Positions 1 to 8,164 of a stretch of 26,567 nt of DNA are shown here, piece after piece. Numbering within the stretch: position 1 is the first letter of the stretch; the number at the start of each line of letters is the position of its first letter. The position numbers and the translations under genes are program-made. The DNA comes from Porphyromonadaceae bacterium UBA7555 (lineage in GTDB: Bacteria > Bacteroidota > Bacteroidia > Bacteroidales > Muribaculaceae). The notes beneath the pieces are model-generated. The model saw nothing but the letters and a program-made list of their open reading frames with translations. It was not told the DNA's origin and made no database searches. The stretch lies in assembly GCA_002478045.1 (NCBI GenBank), contig DLLT01000036.1, positions 3,013 through 29,579 on the forward strand, in the 5' to 3' direction.

Positions 1-618
1 GGCTACCGACCCGGCGGCAACACGCCCCAGCAGAGCCATCGCCCCGGTGGAAACTATACACGACCCACACCCCCGCCGCCTCCACGTCACGACCGCTATA
101 GCTACCACAATACGCCTCCATATCGTCCCTATATGCCGTACAACCGTCCTTGGCGTCGGCCTACACCTCCGCCATCTTGGCGTCCATACTACGGATGCCC
201 AACTTTCAACAGCATTCTCGGCATCACGCTGGGCACGGCACTGAACTTGTCGCTTGACTACCTATTCAACAGCGGATACAGCATCCTGGGATACGGCAAC
301 AATCAAGTGTACCTCTCCAATGTACCCATATACAACTACACTTGGCCGTCTGCAACGCTATATTACGGCAGCGGCGGCGGACTGCAAGGCAGCGAATTTG
401 TATATTCCTCGCCCGGATATGACATCAGCCGCTACAACGCACTGTACTCACAGCTTGTACGCCGGTATGGGTCTCCGGTGAGTGTCCAGGACACCTATGG
501 CGGAGTGACTGCTACCTGGTGGGGATACAACAACGGCTACATTACATTGTCCTTTTTCAACGATACGGCTAATAACGGCACCTCACGCTATTATACCACC
601 CTGAGTATCGGTAACTGA
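1..618 (+). CDS. Pro/Tyr/Asn-rich protein, 5' end outside window
   Basis: Frame 1 is open from the first base to the TGA at 616-618 (205 residues), so the gene starts outside the window. The visible N-terminal 60 residues are rich in Pro, Arg, Tyr and His, with a run of five prolines. A short hydrophobic stretch follows, then a Tyr/Asn/Gly-rich region. The last 60 residues have the pattern 'YNALYSQLVRRYGSP' followed by a Trp-Trp pair and alternating hydrophobic residues. This loosely recalls the small alpha-beta fold of SmpA/BamE-type envelope proteins, but that is only an impression. The composition suggests an exported or surface protein, although the signal peptide is out of view. I do not recognise a named family. 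The nearest gene downstream is convergent, and a strong hairpin separates the two. Confidence 0.75.
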   Translation, partial: GYRPGGNTPQQSHRPGGNYTRPTPPPPPRHDRYSYHNTPPYRPYMPYNRPWRRPTPPPSWRPYYGCPTFNSILGITLGTALNLSLDYLFNSGYSILGYGNNQVYLSNVPIYNYTWPSATLYYGSGGGLQGSEFVYSSPGYDISRYNALYSQLVRRYGSPVSVQDTYGGVTATWWGYNNGYITLSFFNDTANNGTSRYYTTLSIGN

Positions 619-640
619 AGATAGCGCAATACAATAAGGC

Positions 641-679
641 CAACGCCCGCAACGGCATCTTCTTCCGTTGCGGGCGTTG
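641..679. terminator. Hairpin between convergent genes, possible bidirectional terminator
   Basis: A perfect 15-bp inverted repeat: caacgcccgcaacgg (641-655) pairs with ccgttgcgggcgttg (665-679) around a 9-nt loop. It sits 22 nt past the stop of the left gene and 60 nt past the stop of the convergent lipoprotein gene. Neither side carries a clean U-run; the minus-strand side is somewhat T-rich. The position and stem strength support a terminator for one or both genes. Confidence 0.7.
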
Positions 680-739
680 TGTGTAGATGTGTGTATGTTC
701 GGTGTAATGGGACGCTTGCCGTGCCGAAAGTGCGGGCGG

Positions 740-1690
740 CTAACGTCTGTAGCGAGCAAGGACGCCATCCTCGAAGATGAGGAATATGCCATCGGGGTAG
801 GTCCATCGTTCGACCATTCCGGCAGTCGAAGGCACCTTGATGTACTCGGTGGGCGCGCCCAACGACAGACGACATTCGTCCGGGGTCATACCGAGACGAA
901 TTTTGCCGTCGCATATCAGCTGCCATACATCGTCCTCGATACGCGGGTATCGCGAGCGCGGATTGATCAGTGAGAATACCTTGTCGAAGTTGCGCGTAGC
1001 GGTGGCTCCGTCGCCCAGGGTCATATAAACGGCTTGCAGCGTGCCCGGGGCATCGTCCGGCTCGATGACGACAATTACAGGTAGCTCGGCCGTACCTCCG
1101 CGGACATCGCGGACGGTGACACCCACGTATCGACGCGGGGTGATGACGGCGCCTTCGGGCCACGTCATACGACGTTGTGCGATGATATACAGATGCTTCC
1201 CGATAAGGCGGTGCGCCACGCTGTCAATGACGTCCGCATCAATGGTGAATGGTATTTCGATGCTTTGTCTCGACTTCCAAGCACGTTCGTCAAGGCCCGT
1301 ATGGTAGGCGAGACTGTCGCCGTGAGCGCCTACAAAAGTCAGGGTAATTTCCGGCTGCTCGGTAAGTGTCGGAGTGGGCGCAGCCGTGACAAGTCGCAGC
1401 GTATCGCCCGGTGTCGGAGTGTGGCGTGTTCCTTGGGCGTCCGTGGAGGCGTCCAGGACGATGCTTATACGGCTGTCGGTAACTATAAGACGTTTGCCGG
1501 GCTTCCATTGCGACGGGGGAGCCGGTCGTATATCGGCAAGATAGCTCTGCTCGGCGCTCGGGGCACTTGCACGTTGGCGTTGCACGTCTTTGCTCGAGAT
1601 GATGGGAGTACTTTCTACACCCGTAAAGCATCCGGACAAAGCCGCAGCTAAGGCCAAGCATACGGCAGTCATCGACAATGTCCTGCGCAT
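740..1690 (-). CDS. Lipoprotein with C-terminal SmpA/BamE-like domain
   Basis: The protein starts MRRTLSMTAVCLALAAALSGC: a basic n-region, a hydrophobic core and an L-S-G-C lipobox, so it should be lipidated. I chose the ATG at 1690 because the in-frame ATG at 1726 would put an acidic stretch before the signal peptide. However, that ATG overlaps the stop of the upstream peptidase gene (ATGA), so coupled translation from 1726 remains possible. From 1690 the protein has 316 residues. The middle is beta-rich with no domain I can name. The last 70 residues carry the pattern 'IRLGMTPDECRLSLGAP', a conserved Trp-Tyr, and a final 'FEDGVLARY' strand. This is the helix-helix-strand signature of SmpA/OmlA (BamE) domains, often found in envelope lipoproteins. 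It is the last gene of the dcp-peptidase-lipoprotein group. Its precise role is unknown. Confidence 0.8.
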   Translation of the reverse strand: MRRTLSMTAVCLALAAALSGCFTGVESTPIISSKDVQRQRASAPSAEQSYLADIRPAPPSQWKPGKRLIVTDSRISIVLDASTDAQGTRHTPTPGDTLRLVTAAPTPTLTEQPEITLTFVGAHGDSLAYHTGLDERAWKSRQSIEIPFTIDADVIDSVAHRLIGKHLYIIAQRRMTWPEGAVITPRRYVGVTVRDVRGGTAELPVIVVIEPDDAPGTLQAVYMTLGDGATATRNFDKVFSLINPRSRYPRIEDDVWQLICDGKIRLGMTPDECRLSLGAPTEYIKVPSTAGMVERWTYPDGIFLIFEDGVLARYRR

Positions 1691-1722
1691 AATGCTATTA
1701 GGGTCATCCGACAGATTTCGCA

Positions 1723-3876
1723 TCATTTTGCGTATATGGGCTTACGCCCTATATTCTTGAAGATGAAGCTGTAGATATCGGTCCACTCGTCGATGACCTT
1801 GCTTACGGGCTTTCCGCCGCCGTGTCCGGCCTTGCTGTCGATGCGTATCAGCTTGGGTGCGTCACCGGTGTCGGCCTGCTGCAATGTAGCCGAGTATTTG
1901 AACGAGTGAGCGGGTACTACACGGTCGTCGTGGTCGGCGGTGGTGACGAGTATGGCGGGGTATGGGGTGCCGTCGTTGCGGATGTTGTGCAGGGGTGAGT
2001 ATCCCAAGAGGTATTGAGCCATTTCTTGTGAATCGGCGCTGGTTCCGTAGTCGTGAGCCCAGTTCCAGCCAATGGTGAAGAGGTGGTAGCGCATCATGTC
2101 CATGACGCCTACGCGCGGTATGGCTACAGCGTAAAGGTCGGGACGGATGTTGACGCACGCGCCCACGAGCAGACCGCCGTTGCTGCCGCCTTCGATGACG
2201 GTGAGTCGAGGCGTGGTCCATCCGTGGCTTTGCATATACTCGGCAGCGGCGATGAAATCGTCAAAGACATTGAGCTTCTGCATCAGTGTCCCCGCAAGGT
2301 GCCACGGCTCGCCATACTCGGCACCGCCGCGCAGGTTAACGGAGACGTATATGCCGCCGTTTTCGAGCCATACAAGGCGGTTGGGGCTGAAAGTCGGGTT
2401 GAGCGTGATGTTGAAGCCTCCGTATCCGTAAAGGTATACGGGGTTGGTGCCGTCGGGCTTGATGTCGCGGCGTCGCGTCACGAACATTGGCACGCGTGTG
2501 CCGTCCTTGCTTGTGACGAATATTTGCTCGGTGATGTACTCATCGGGGTGGAAGTCTGCAATGTGGGCGCTGAATAGCGGTGTACTGTTGCCCGAGGCGA
2601 TGTCGTAGCTATATCCGGCCGACGGGTATACAAAGCTCGAGAAGCTGTAATACACTTCGGAGTGCTTGCGTGAGGTGCTGAAAGATACCATGCCGTAGGT
2701 CGGGAGTGCGATTTCGCGTATCTGTCGGCCTTGAATGTCGTAGAGGTAGGCGTGGTTGGCAGCATCGCGGTCGTAGGTCAGAATCATACGGTCTTGACCT
2801 ACGCAGTTGACCGATACGAGCGGGGTGCCGGCGTCCGACACTACGGTGCGCCAATTGTCCGTACCGAGGTTGTCAAGCTTGACGGCTGCGATGCGATAGT
2901 TGGGAGCATCGATGCTGGTGTACAGGTACAGTTCGTCGCCGATGACACCGATGACTTCAACGTACTTGTCCTGTTTCGGGTATATGGTAATCCAGGGTGC
3001 GTCCTCGCCTTGATCAAGACGGCGAACCACCAAGGCGTTGCCGTTGCCCTGACCGCCGATGGATACGGCCATGAGTCGTTGTCCGGGGTCTACCCATGCT
3101 TCGTGGAAGTGCAACGGGGCGTCCGGCTCGCTGTAGGTCAATCTGTCCTGGCTTTGGCCCGTGCCTATTGCGTGGTAGTACACGTTGTGTCCGTAGTTGG
3201 CGTTGCTGTAGGCTTTGCCTTGTTCGGGTGCCGGGTAGGCGCTGTAATAGAAGCCGTTGCCGTGCCATGCAGCGCCGGTGAATTTAGCCCAGACGATATG
3301 GTCGTCCAGCAACTTCTTTGAGGCGGTGTCCATGACGTATATCTCGGTCCAGTCGCTGCCGCTGCGGCTTATGGTGTAGGCGGTGTACTTGCCGTCCGGG
3401 CTTATGAATACGCCGGTGAGGGCGACGGTGCCGTCATCGCTGAGCGCGTTGGGGTCAATGAAGACCTCGCGGTTGACCTTTCCGGCGGCATCATCGGCAC
3501 GATAGAGGACGCTTTGGTTGCGTAGTCCGTCGTTTTCGTAGAAATAATACCGTCCGTCGGCTTCACGCGAGGGCAGTCCGTGCTTGGCGTAGTCGTTGAG
3601 GCTTTGCAGACGTCGGTGTATGGCGCTGCGCCAGGGTATGGCGTCGAGGTATCGGCGAGTGACGGCGTTCTCGGCTTCGACCCATGCCGTGACGGCAGCG
3701 GCCGTGTCGTTTTCCAGCGGTCGGTAGGGGTCGGCGACTTTTATGCCGAAGTATGTGTCCGTGGTGTCATCGTGCGGCGCTACGGGATAAGTCTTGGGCG
3801 CGTTTTGTGCAAAAGTCATTGAGGTGCTTGCGAGTATGGCGACACCGCTCAGCAGTGCCGTGAGTGTCTTGGACAT
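1723..3876 (-). CDS. Exported prolyl oligopeptidase (family S9A)
   Basis: 717 residues, the usual size for prolyl oligopeptidase (EC 3.4.21.26), which cuts after proline in short peptides. An N-terminal signal peptide ends near TFA-Q (residue 24), so the enzyme is probably periplasmic or exported. Residues of about 80-430 form the seven-bladed propeller that limits access to small peptides. The C-terminal alpha/beta-hydrolase domain carries the full triad: Ser565 in EGGSNGGL, Asp at about 650 in DHDDRVVP and His685 in KAGHGGGK. The 'YGYGGFN' segment near 482 is also typical. The gene follows dcp by 143 nt and overlaps the lipoprotein gene downstream. No TAnnTTTG promoter is visible directly upstream, so read-through from dcp is likely. 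The exact substrate range within S9A cannot be read from the sequence. Confidence 0.95.
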   Translation of the reverse strand: MSKTLTALLSGVAILASTSMTFAQNAPKTYPVAPHDDTTDTYFGIKVADPYRPLENDTAAAVTAWVEAENAVTRRYLDAIPWRSAIHRRLQSLNDYAKHGLPSREADGRYYFYENDGLRNQSVLYRADDAAGKVNREVFIDPNALSDDGTVALTGVFISPDGKYTAYTISRSGSDWTEIYVMDTASKKLLDDHIVWAKFTGAAWHGNGFYYSAYPAPEQGKAYSNANYGHNVYYHAIGTGQSQDRLTYSEPDAPLHFHEAWVDPGQRLMAVSIGGQGNGNALVVRRLDQGEDAPWITIYPKQDKYVEVIGVIGDELYLYTSIDAPNYRIAAVKLDNLGTDNWRTVVSDAGTPLVSVNCVGQDRMILTYDRDAANHAYLYDIQGRQIREIALPTYGMVSFSTSRKHSEVYYSFSSFVYPSAGYSYDIASGNSTPLFSAHIADFHPDEYITEQIFVTSKDGTRVPMFVTRRRDIKPDGTNPVYLYGYGGFNITLNPTFSPNRLVWLENGGIYVSVNLRGGAEYGEPWHLAGTLMQKLNVFDDFIAAAEYMQSHGWTTPRLTVIEGGSNGGLLVGACVNIRPDLYAVAIPRVGVMDMMRYHLFTIGWNWAHDYGTSADSQEMAQYLLGYSPLHNIRNDGTPYPAILVTTADHDDRVVPAHSFKYSATLQQADTGDAPKLIRIDSKAGHGGGKPVSKVIDEWTDIYSFIFKNIGRKPIYAK

Positions 3877-3963
3877 TGTATGTGTGCTTGTTTAGGAGGT
3901 GTAAATACTTGGAAGTGTGCGTGTCTGCGCTGCTGCGTCGGCATCCCGTATATTCCCGAAAGA

Positions 3964-3988
3964 CCTTAGGCCGCAGTGCAGCCTAAGG
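3964..3988. terminator. Short hairpin between dcp and the S9 peptidase gene
   Basis: ccttaggc (3964-3971) pairs with gcctaagg (3981-3988) around a 9-nt loop, 32 nt beyond the dcp stop. No strong U-tract follows on the minus strand, so this is at most a weak terminator or an RNA processing or stability element within the operon. Confidence 0.35.
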
Positions 3989-4019
3989 ACATTTCGAAGA
4001 TTATGTGTGGACGATGACC

Positions 4020-6176
4020 TCAGTCTTTGTTCAGCGAGGGCACGTTGTGCTTCTCGGGCGTCTCGAGGCCGCGGTTGCGCAGCAGTGCGTCTACTCCCGG
4101 GCGGTGTCCGCGGAAGTTGATGAAGAGTTGCATCGGGTCAACGCTGCCGCCTTTTTCGAGGATGTTTTCGCGGAAGGACTTGGCCGTTGCGGGGTCAAAG
4201 ACACCTTTTTCCTTGAAGAGCTCGAAGCCGTCTGTATCAAGTACCTCGGCCCACAGGTAGGTGTAGTATCCGGAGGCATATCCGTCGCTGCCGAAGATGT
4301 GCTTGAAGTATGTCGAGCGGTAGCGGAAGGTGAGTTCGTCCGGCATTCCGAGGTCTTTAGCGACTTTTTTCTCGAAGGCGGCGATGTCAATGTCGCTTGT
4401 AGGGTTGAGTTTGCCGTATTGCAAGTCGAGGAGTGCTGCTCCGGCCAGTTCGGCGGTGGCGAAGCCCTGGCCATATGTCGATGCTTTTTCGAGCTTGGTG
4501 ATCAGGGAATCGGGGATGACTTCTCCGGTCTTGTAATTGTGTGCATATATACGCAGCAACTCGGGTTCCAGTGCCCAGTGCTCGTGTATCTGGGAGGGTA
4601 GCTCGACAAAGTCGCGGTCGACGTTTGTCCCGCTCTGGCATTTGTAGCGTGCACGCGAGAGCATTCCGTGCAGGCCGTGGCCGAATTCGTGGAACATTGT
4701 CTCCACCTCGTCCAGGGTCAGCAGCGACGGTGCATCGGCGGTGGGCTTGCTGAAATTGCCGACATTGAAGATGATGGGGCGGTCGGCAGTGCCGTCGTCA
4801 TTAATCCATGAGCCTTTGAACTCGCTCATCCATGCGCCTTGACGTTTGGACGGGCGGGGGAAGTAGTCGGTCATGAATACCGCGAGATGCTCGCCGGTGC
4901 CGGCATCGGTGACATCGTAGACCTTCACTTCGGGGTAGTACTTGGGCGCATCGGGCATTTCGGTGAAGCGGATGTTGTACAGGCGCTCGGCCATAGTGAA
5001 TATGCCTTTGCGTACGCTGTCGAGAGCAAAGTACTGGCGTATTTCGTTTTCGTCCAGATTGTATTTCTTTTTGCGCACTTTCTCGGCGTAATAGTAGTAG
5101 TCCCAGGGTGCAATCTTGAAGTTGCCTCCTTCGTCGTTGACTATCTGCTGCATCTCGGCCACTTCCTGATGTACGCGCTTGACGGCTGGACGCCATATCT
5201 GCATCAGCAGGTCTTCGGCGGCGTTGACACTCTTGGCCATGACGTTATCTGTCATATACGAACCAAAATCTTTGAAGCCCAGCAGGTGTGCCTTCTTGGC
5301 GCGAGCTTGTAGTATCTTGTTGATTACGGGCTTATTGTCGTACTGACCGGAGGATGCCAGAGTGGTGTAGCCAAGGTACATCTGTTTACGTAGGTCGCGG
5401 TCGTCGGCATATTGCAGCAACGGCAGGCGGCTGGGGGCGTGCAGGGTGAACACCCATTTGCCTTTGAGGCCGCGGTTGGCGGCTTCTTCGGCGGCCACGT
5501 CTATGCTCGACTGGGGCAGGCCTGACAGACGCTTGGCGTCATCGACAACGATGTTGAAGGCGTTGGTGGCCGCCAGCAGATTCTTGTTGAATTGCAGGTA
5601 GAGGTCGGTGAGCTCGGTGTTCAATTTCTTGAGCTCGTTTTGTTTGTCCTCGGACAGCAGTGCGCCGTTGCGTGTAAATTTCTTGTAGGCTTCTTCGACG
5701 GCACGCTTCTGGTCATCGGCCAGGCCGAGTTTGTCGCGGTTGTCATAGAGGTATTTGATGCGCTTGAAAAGTCCGGGGTTCATACTCACCTCGTCGCTGT
5801 ATTGCGAGTAGCGCGGATAGAATTTTTCGGCGATAGCCACCATCTCGGGGGAGTTGTTGGATTCGTCGAGGGCGCCGAAGACGTACACCACTTTATCGAG
5901 GATGTCGCTTGAGCGGTCCAGGGCCACGATAGTGTTGTCAAACGTCGGAGTGGCGGGGTTGTTGACGATGGCGTTGATGTTGGCCTTGGCTTGTGCGATG
6001 CCGGCCTCGAGGGCGGGCAGGTAATCATCATAGGTGATTTGGTCGAAGGGTGGAATCTGATACGGGGTTGTGTACGGACTCAGAAAGGGATTCCGGTGCG
6101 TGGCGTTGTCTTGCGCCATGGCGTTGCCGCCGGCCATCATAGCCAGTGCGGCCAGAGGAATAAGTTTCTTGTTCAT
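4020..6176 (-). CDS. dcp: Peptidyl-dipeptidase Dcp (family M3), exported
   Basis: 718 residues, close to the roughly 680-residue family norm plus a signal peptide that ends near AMA-Q (residue 22). The M3 zinc site is intact: HEFGH at 496-500 and the third ligand Glu525 in FVELPSQ. The stretch from the zinc helix through 'YKCQSGTN', 'HEHWALEP' and 'STYGQGF' matches dipeptidyl carboxypeptidase (Dcp, EC 3.4.15.5) better than oligopeptidase A. The enzyme removes dipeptides from the C-terminus of peptides. With the signal peptide it should act in the periplasm. It heads a group with the prolyl oligopeptidase and the BamE-like lipoprotein. A good TAnnTTTG promoter lies about 77 nt upstream of the ATG, giving a leader of roughly 70 nt. 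Confidence 0.93.
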   Translation of the reverse strand: MNKKLIPLAALAMMAGGNAMAQDNATHRNPFLSPYTTPYQIPPFDQITYDDYLPALEAGIAQAKANINAIVNNPATPTFDNTIVALDRSSDILDKVVYVFGALDESNNSPEMVAIAEKFYPRYSQYSDEVSMNPGLFKRIKYLYDNRDKLGLADDQKRAVEEAYKKFTRNGALLSEDKQNELKKLNTELTDLYLQFNKNLLAATNAFNIVVDDAKRLSGLPQSSIDVAAEEAANRGLKGKWVFTLHAPSRLPLLQYADDRDLRKQMYLGYTTLASSGQYDNKPVINKILQARAKKAHLLGFKDFGSYMTDNVMAKSVNAAEDLLMQIWRPAVKRVHQEVAEMQQIVNDEGGNFKIAPWDYYYYAEKVRKKKYNLDENEIRQYFALDSVRKGIFTMAERLYNIRFTEMPDAPKYYPEVKVYDVTDAGTGEHLAVFMTDYFPRPSKRQGAWMSEFKGSWINDDGTADRPIIFNVGNFSKPTADAPSLLTLDEVETMFHEFGHGLHGMLSRARYKCQSGTNVDRDFVELPSQIHEHWALEPELLRIYAHNYKTGEVIPDSLITKLEKASTYGQGFATAELAGAALLDLQYGKLNPTSDIDIAAFEKKVAKDLGMPDELTFRYRSTYFKHIFGSDGYASGYYTYLWAEVLDTDGFELFKEKGVFDPATAKSFRENILEKGGSVDPMQLFINFRGHRPGVDALLRNRGLETPEKHNVPSLNKD

Positions 6177-6252
6177 AGTTGTTTATGTCTTCGTGATGTA
6201 ATATCTTGGATGGTATGTCCCGGCTTGGCGCTTATGTCCGTAAGCCGCGTGA

Positions 6253-6283
6253 CAAAGTTACAAAAAACATTCTGTTAAAACAA
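6253..6283 (-). promoter_or_regulatory. Bacteroidetes-type promoter for dcp
   Basis: On the minus strand TAACTTTG (6260-6253) matches the TAnnTTTG -7 element exactly. A TTG (6283-6281) lies 20 nt further upstream in the -33 position. The predicted transcript would have a leader of about 70 nt before the ATG at 6176. Confidence 0.65.
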
Positions 6284-6324
6284 TAGGGGAGGCGTCGTCT
6301 GAATGAACTGTCTACGGGAAGGCA

Positions 6325-6660
6325 CTATGCCTGGGTGGGCGTTTCGCTTGCGTCAGACTGCATGCGTAGCACAATCTGACCCTTCTCCATAAGCTGGTTC
6401 AGCATCACAGGCGGAATGTCAATGTAAGTCTGCAACGGCGGTGTCTCTTTCAGGTATACAGCACGAAGAAAGTCATAGCCAAGTATGTCCGATATCCTTA
6501 TAAGCCTGTCGATGTCAATGCTTTTCGAGCGGATTATGTTGTACACGGTCGTCCGCTCGACATTCAATCGGCGGGCAAATTCGGCATAAGACAAGCCGCG
6601 CTCCTTAATTCGGCTGTCAATCTCCTGTCCAATGTGTATTTTCGCTAAGTCGTTATACAT
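6325..6660 (-). CDS. Small XRE-type helix-turn-helix regulator
   Basis: 111 residues from the ATG at 6660. The first 70 residues form a Cro/CI-type helix-turn-helix: 'GLSYAEFARRLNVERTTVYN' contains helices 2 and 3, followed by 'IDRLIRISDILGYDF', a segment very common in short Bacteroidales XRE regulators. The C-terminal 40 residues are variable. The frame stays open upstream to 6942, but that stretch does not look like protein and contains the repeated motifs and the promoter, so 6660 is the better start. The gene is divergent from the zinc-ribbon gene at 7106. Its -7 box at 6715-6722 is flanked by an 11-bp inverted repeat, which suggests autoregulation. A small hairpin (6320-6332) covers the stop codon. 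Confidence 0.88.
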   Translation of the reverse strand: MYNDLAKIHIGQEIDSRIKERGLSYAEFARRLNVERTTVYNIIRSKSIDIDRLIRISDILGYDFLRAVYLKETPPLQTYIDIPPVMLNQLMEKGQIVLRMQSDASETPTQA

Positions 6661-6663
6661 AAA

Positions 6664-6738
6664 AAGTGTGGCTGCAAATGTGGATATCAACTTAGGTCCT
6701 GCTAAATACCTCAACAAATATACATGACAGCCACACTT
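6664..6738. repeat. 11-bp inverted repeat flanking the HTH promoter (operator candidate)
   Basis: aagtgtggctg (6664-6674) and cagccacactt (6728-6738) are perfect inverted copies 53 bp apart. The candidate -7 box for the HTH gene (6715-6722) lies between them. A third, one-mismatch copy, gtgcggctg, lies at 6747-6755. Repeated half-sites around a regulator's own promoter are typical of autoregulatory operators, though a long RNA stem-loop in the leader is an alternative. Confidence 0.5.
6715..6722 (-). promoter_or_regulatory. Candidate -7 box for the HTH regulator
   Basis: On the minus strand TATATTTG (6722-6715) fits TAnnTTTG. No clear TTTG is seen about 20 nt further upstream, so support is partial. 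The leader to the ATG at 6660 would be about 50 nt. Confidence 0.4.
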
Positions 6739-7028
6739 GTATATAGTGCGGCTGCCATGGGCAGCACACAGCAATACAAGATTAGTGCCGGCGCGTTTCT
6801 TCTTTGTTGTTAACGTTGAATTTAGCAGGTTCAAGTTGTAAAGAAACGTTCCGCTTCCGTAAAGTGATGCCTGGCCGCCACAAGCGGCGGCACAGCATCG
6901 TATGTCACTGACAAAGGTGCTAACAATACGCTTGTTTGGCAAATTAAAATGCCGTCGTGTCTAAAATTTCCACGCCCAGCGTAGTATGTTATCACGCCGC
7001 TAAGTGCTGTAGTTCAAATCTCTATCTG

Positions 7029-7036
7029 TATTTTTG
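7029..7036 (+). promoter_or_regulatory. Candidate -7 box for the zinc-ribbon gene
   Basis: TATTTTTG fits TAnnTTTG and lies 69 nt before the ATG at 7106. The -33 element is not clear. Confidence 0.45.
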
Positions 7037-7105
7037 CAAAAAAACTATCAAGCGATAATAAACCCATTAATATTCACCTAAGAATAAAAGGATACAATAA
7101 TTACT

Positions 7106-8164
7106 ATGGCACTTATCAAATGCAAAGAATGTGGGCGTGAAATCTCAGACAAGGCTTCTGTATGTCCACATTGCGGATGCCCGGTAGAATTGGACGATGC
7201 AGGTCAAGAGTCGGAATTTGATGACACAGAACAGGAGGGAATGGCAGAAGAAGAACCAAAGAAAAGAAAGGTTTGGTTCTGGCTTTTGCCCTTGATTATT
7301 GTGCTAATCGGCGGAGCGTTTTTAGCATATCAGACGATGTCTCATGGTGATTCATCGGGAGATGGTGCCGATAGCGTCAACATAAAGCCGATGTATACAT
7401 GCACTATCTATGCTGACAACAATGGAGAGCTGAGAGATGGCGCCGGGGTAAGGATTTGCGCCCTGAATGTGTACTCACGAGGGGAACCATTGTCGATATA
7501 TCTTTCATCCGAGGTGTCGTGGGGTGGCATGGACTTGGAACACGTATATCTTAAAGCCGGTAAAGTTTATGACGAATTTCCCTTTTCGTATAGTGATAAG
7601 GAGTTGACCCCAATTGCTACCTACGAGATGGAAACTATTGGCTCTGACGTCAACATAACGTTCTATCCTTTGTCGTCAGGTGGTGCCTCGGAACAAGTCG
7701 CTAAGACCAAATCGGCAGAGAAAAAGATTCAAGAGGCGTCTACAACAGACGAAATCCGTCAGTTGATAAATGGCACAACATGGCATTATACCGAAAACCT
7801 GTCCAATTCTCAAATTGGATGCTGGCTGAAAGTCGAGTTCAAAGACGGCCAATACACCTCGTACTACGCCCAGCCGGATGATGGAAAATGGACGAAAGAC
7901 CAAAGCGGCTCGTTTGAAATCAAGGAAGGCCGTTACTCGAATACGGGCGAACGTTATATCAGTGTTTGCTATGATGGGAATATCGTTCTTCCTCAGATTG
8001 GAACAACCATCCCTTGTAAAATACAGATTACGACAGACAACTTCCAGCTGAATGTTCAGTCCAATTATTTGACCATGCTTGATCGAATGAGCGGTGGAAG
8101 TGGCGTTGGGCATCACATGAACTTGACAGGAACTATGAAGTACGGCGATTATTCGTGGAACTAA
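7106..8164 (+). CDS. Zinc-ribbon single-pass membrane protein
   Basis: 352 residues. The N-terminus is a zinc ribbon with two CxxC pairs (Cys6/Cys9 and Cys20/Cys23; 'CKECG' and 'CPHCG'). An acidic linker (28-51), a KKRK basic cluster (52-55) and one membrane helix (about 56-75) follow. The ribbon should therefore face the cytoplasm, with the remainder (76-352) outside. The outer part has a beta-rich domain up to about residue 200, a short helix, and a second beta-rich domain ('LINGTTWHYTEN' onward) that resembles small lipocalin-like folds. I know no defined function; ribbon-plus-helix proteins are common and mostly uncharacterised. The base composition is visibly less GC-rich than the peptidase genes on the left, which could mean acquired DNA. 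It is divergent from the HTH regulator, which may control it. A decayed frame follows directly. Confidence 0.85.
   Translation: MALIKCKECGREISDKASVCPHCGCPVELDDAGQESEFDDTEQEGMAEEEPKKRKVWFWLLPLIIVLIGGAFLAYQTMSHGDSSGDGADSVNIKPMYTCTIYADNNGELRDGAGVRICALNVYSRGEPLSIYLSSEVSWGGMDLEHVYLKAGKVYDEFPFSYSDKELTPIATYEMETIGSDVNITFYPLSSGGASEQVAKTKSAEKKIQEASTTDEIRQLINGTTWHYTENLSNSQIGCWLKVEFKDGQYTSYYAQPDDGKWTKDQSGSFEIKEGRYSNTGERYISVCYDGNIVLPQIGTTIPCKIQITTDNFQLNVQSNYLTMLDRMSGGSGVGHHMNLTGTMKYGDYSWN

Larger units (their letters stand above)
6661..7105. other. 445-bp divergent intergenic region with repeated motifs
   Basis: This region separates the HTH gene (-) from the zinc-ribbon gene (+). It holds an 11-bp inverted repeat (6664-6674 and 6728-6738), a third degenerate copy of the same motif at 6747-6755, a small perfect palindrome gctgccatgggcagc (6751-6765), and another hairpin gccgcc/ggcggc (6874-6891). 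There is one promoter candidate on each strand. I see no convincing gene in it. Confidence 0.7.

Noticed and set aside
6320..6332. Hairpin aggca/tgcct over the HTH stop codon as a terminator
   Set aside because: The 5-bp stem with a 3-nt loop and no U-run is too weak to call.
6661..6942. N-terminal extension of the HTH regulator by 94 residues
   Set aside because: The extension covers the operator-like repeats and the -7 box; short XRE regulators of this type begin close to the HTH.
7000..7025. tRNA-like segment with ttcaaat resembling a T-loop (possible attachment site)
   Set aside because: The flanking bases do not form a five-pair T-stem and no acceptor or anticodon arm is present.
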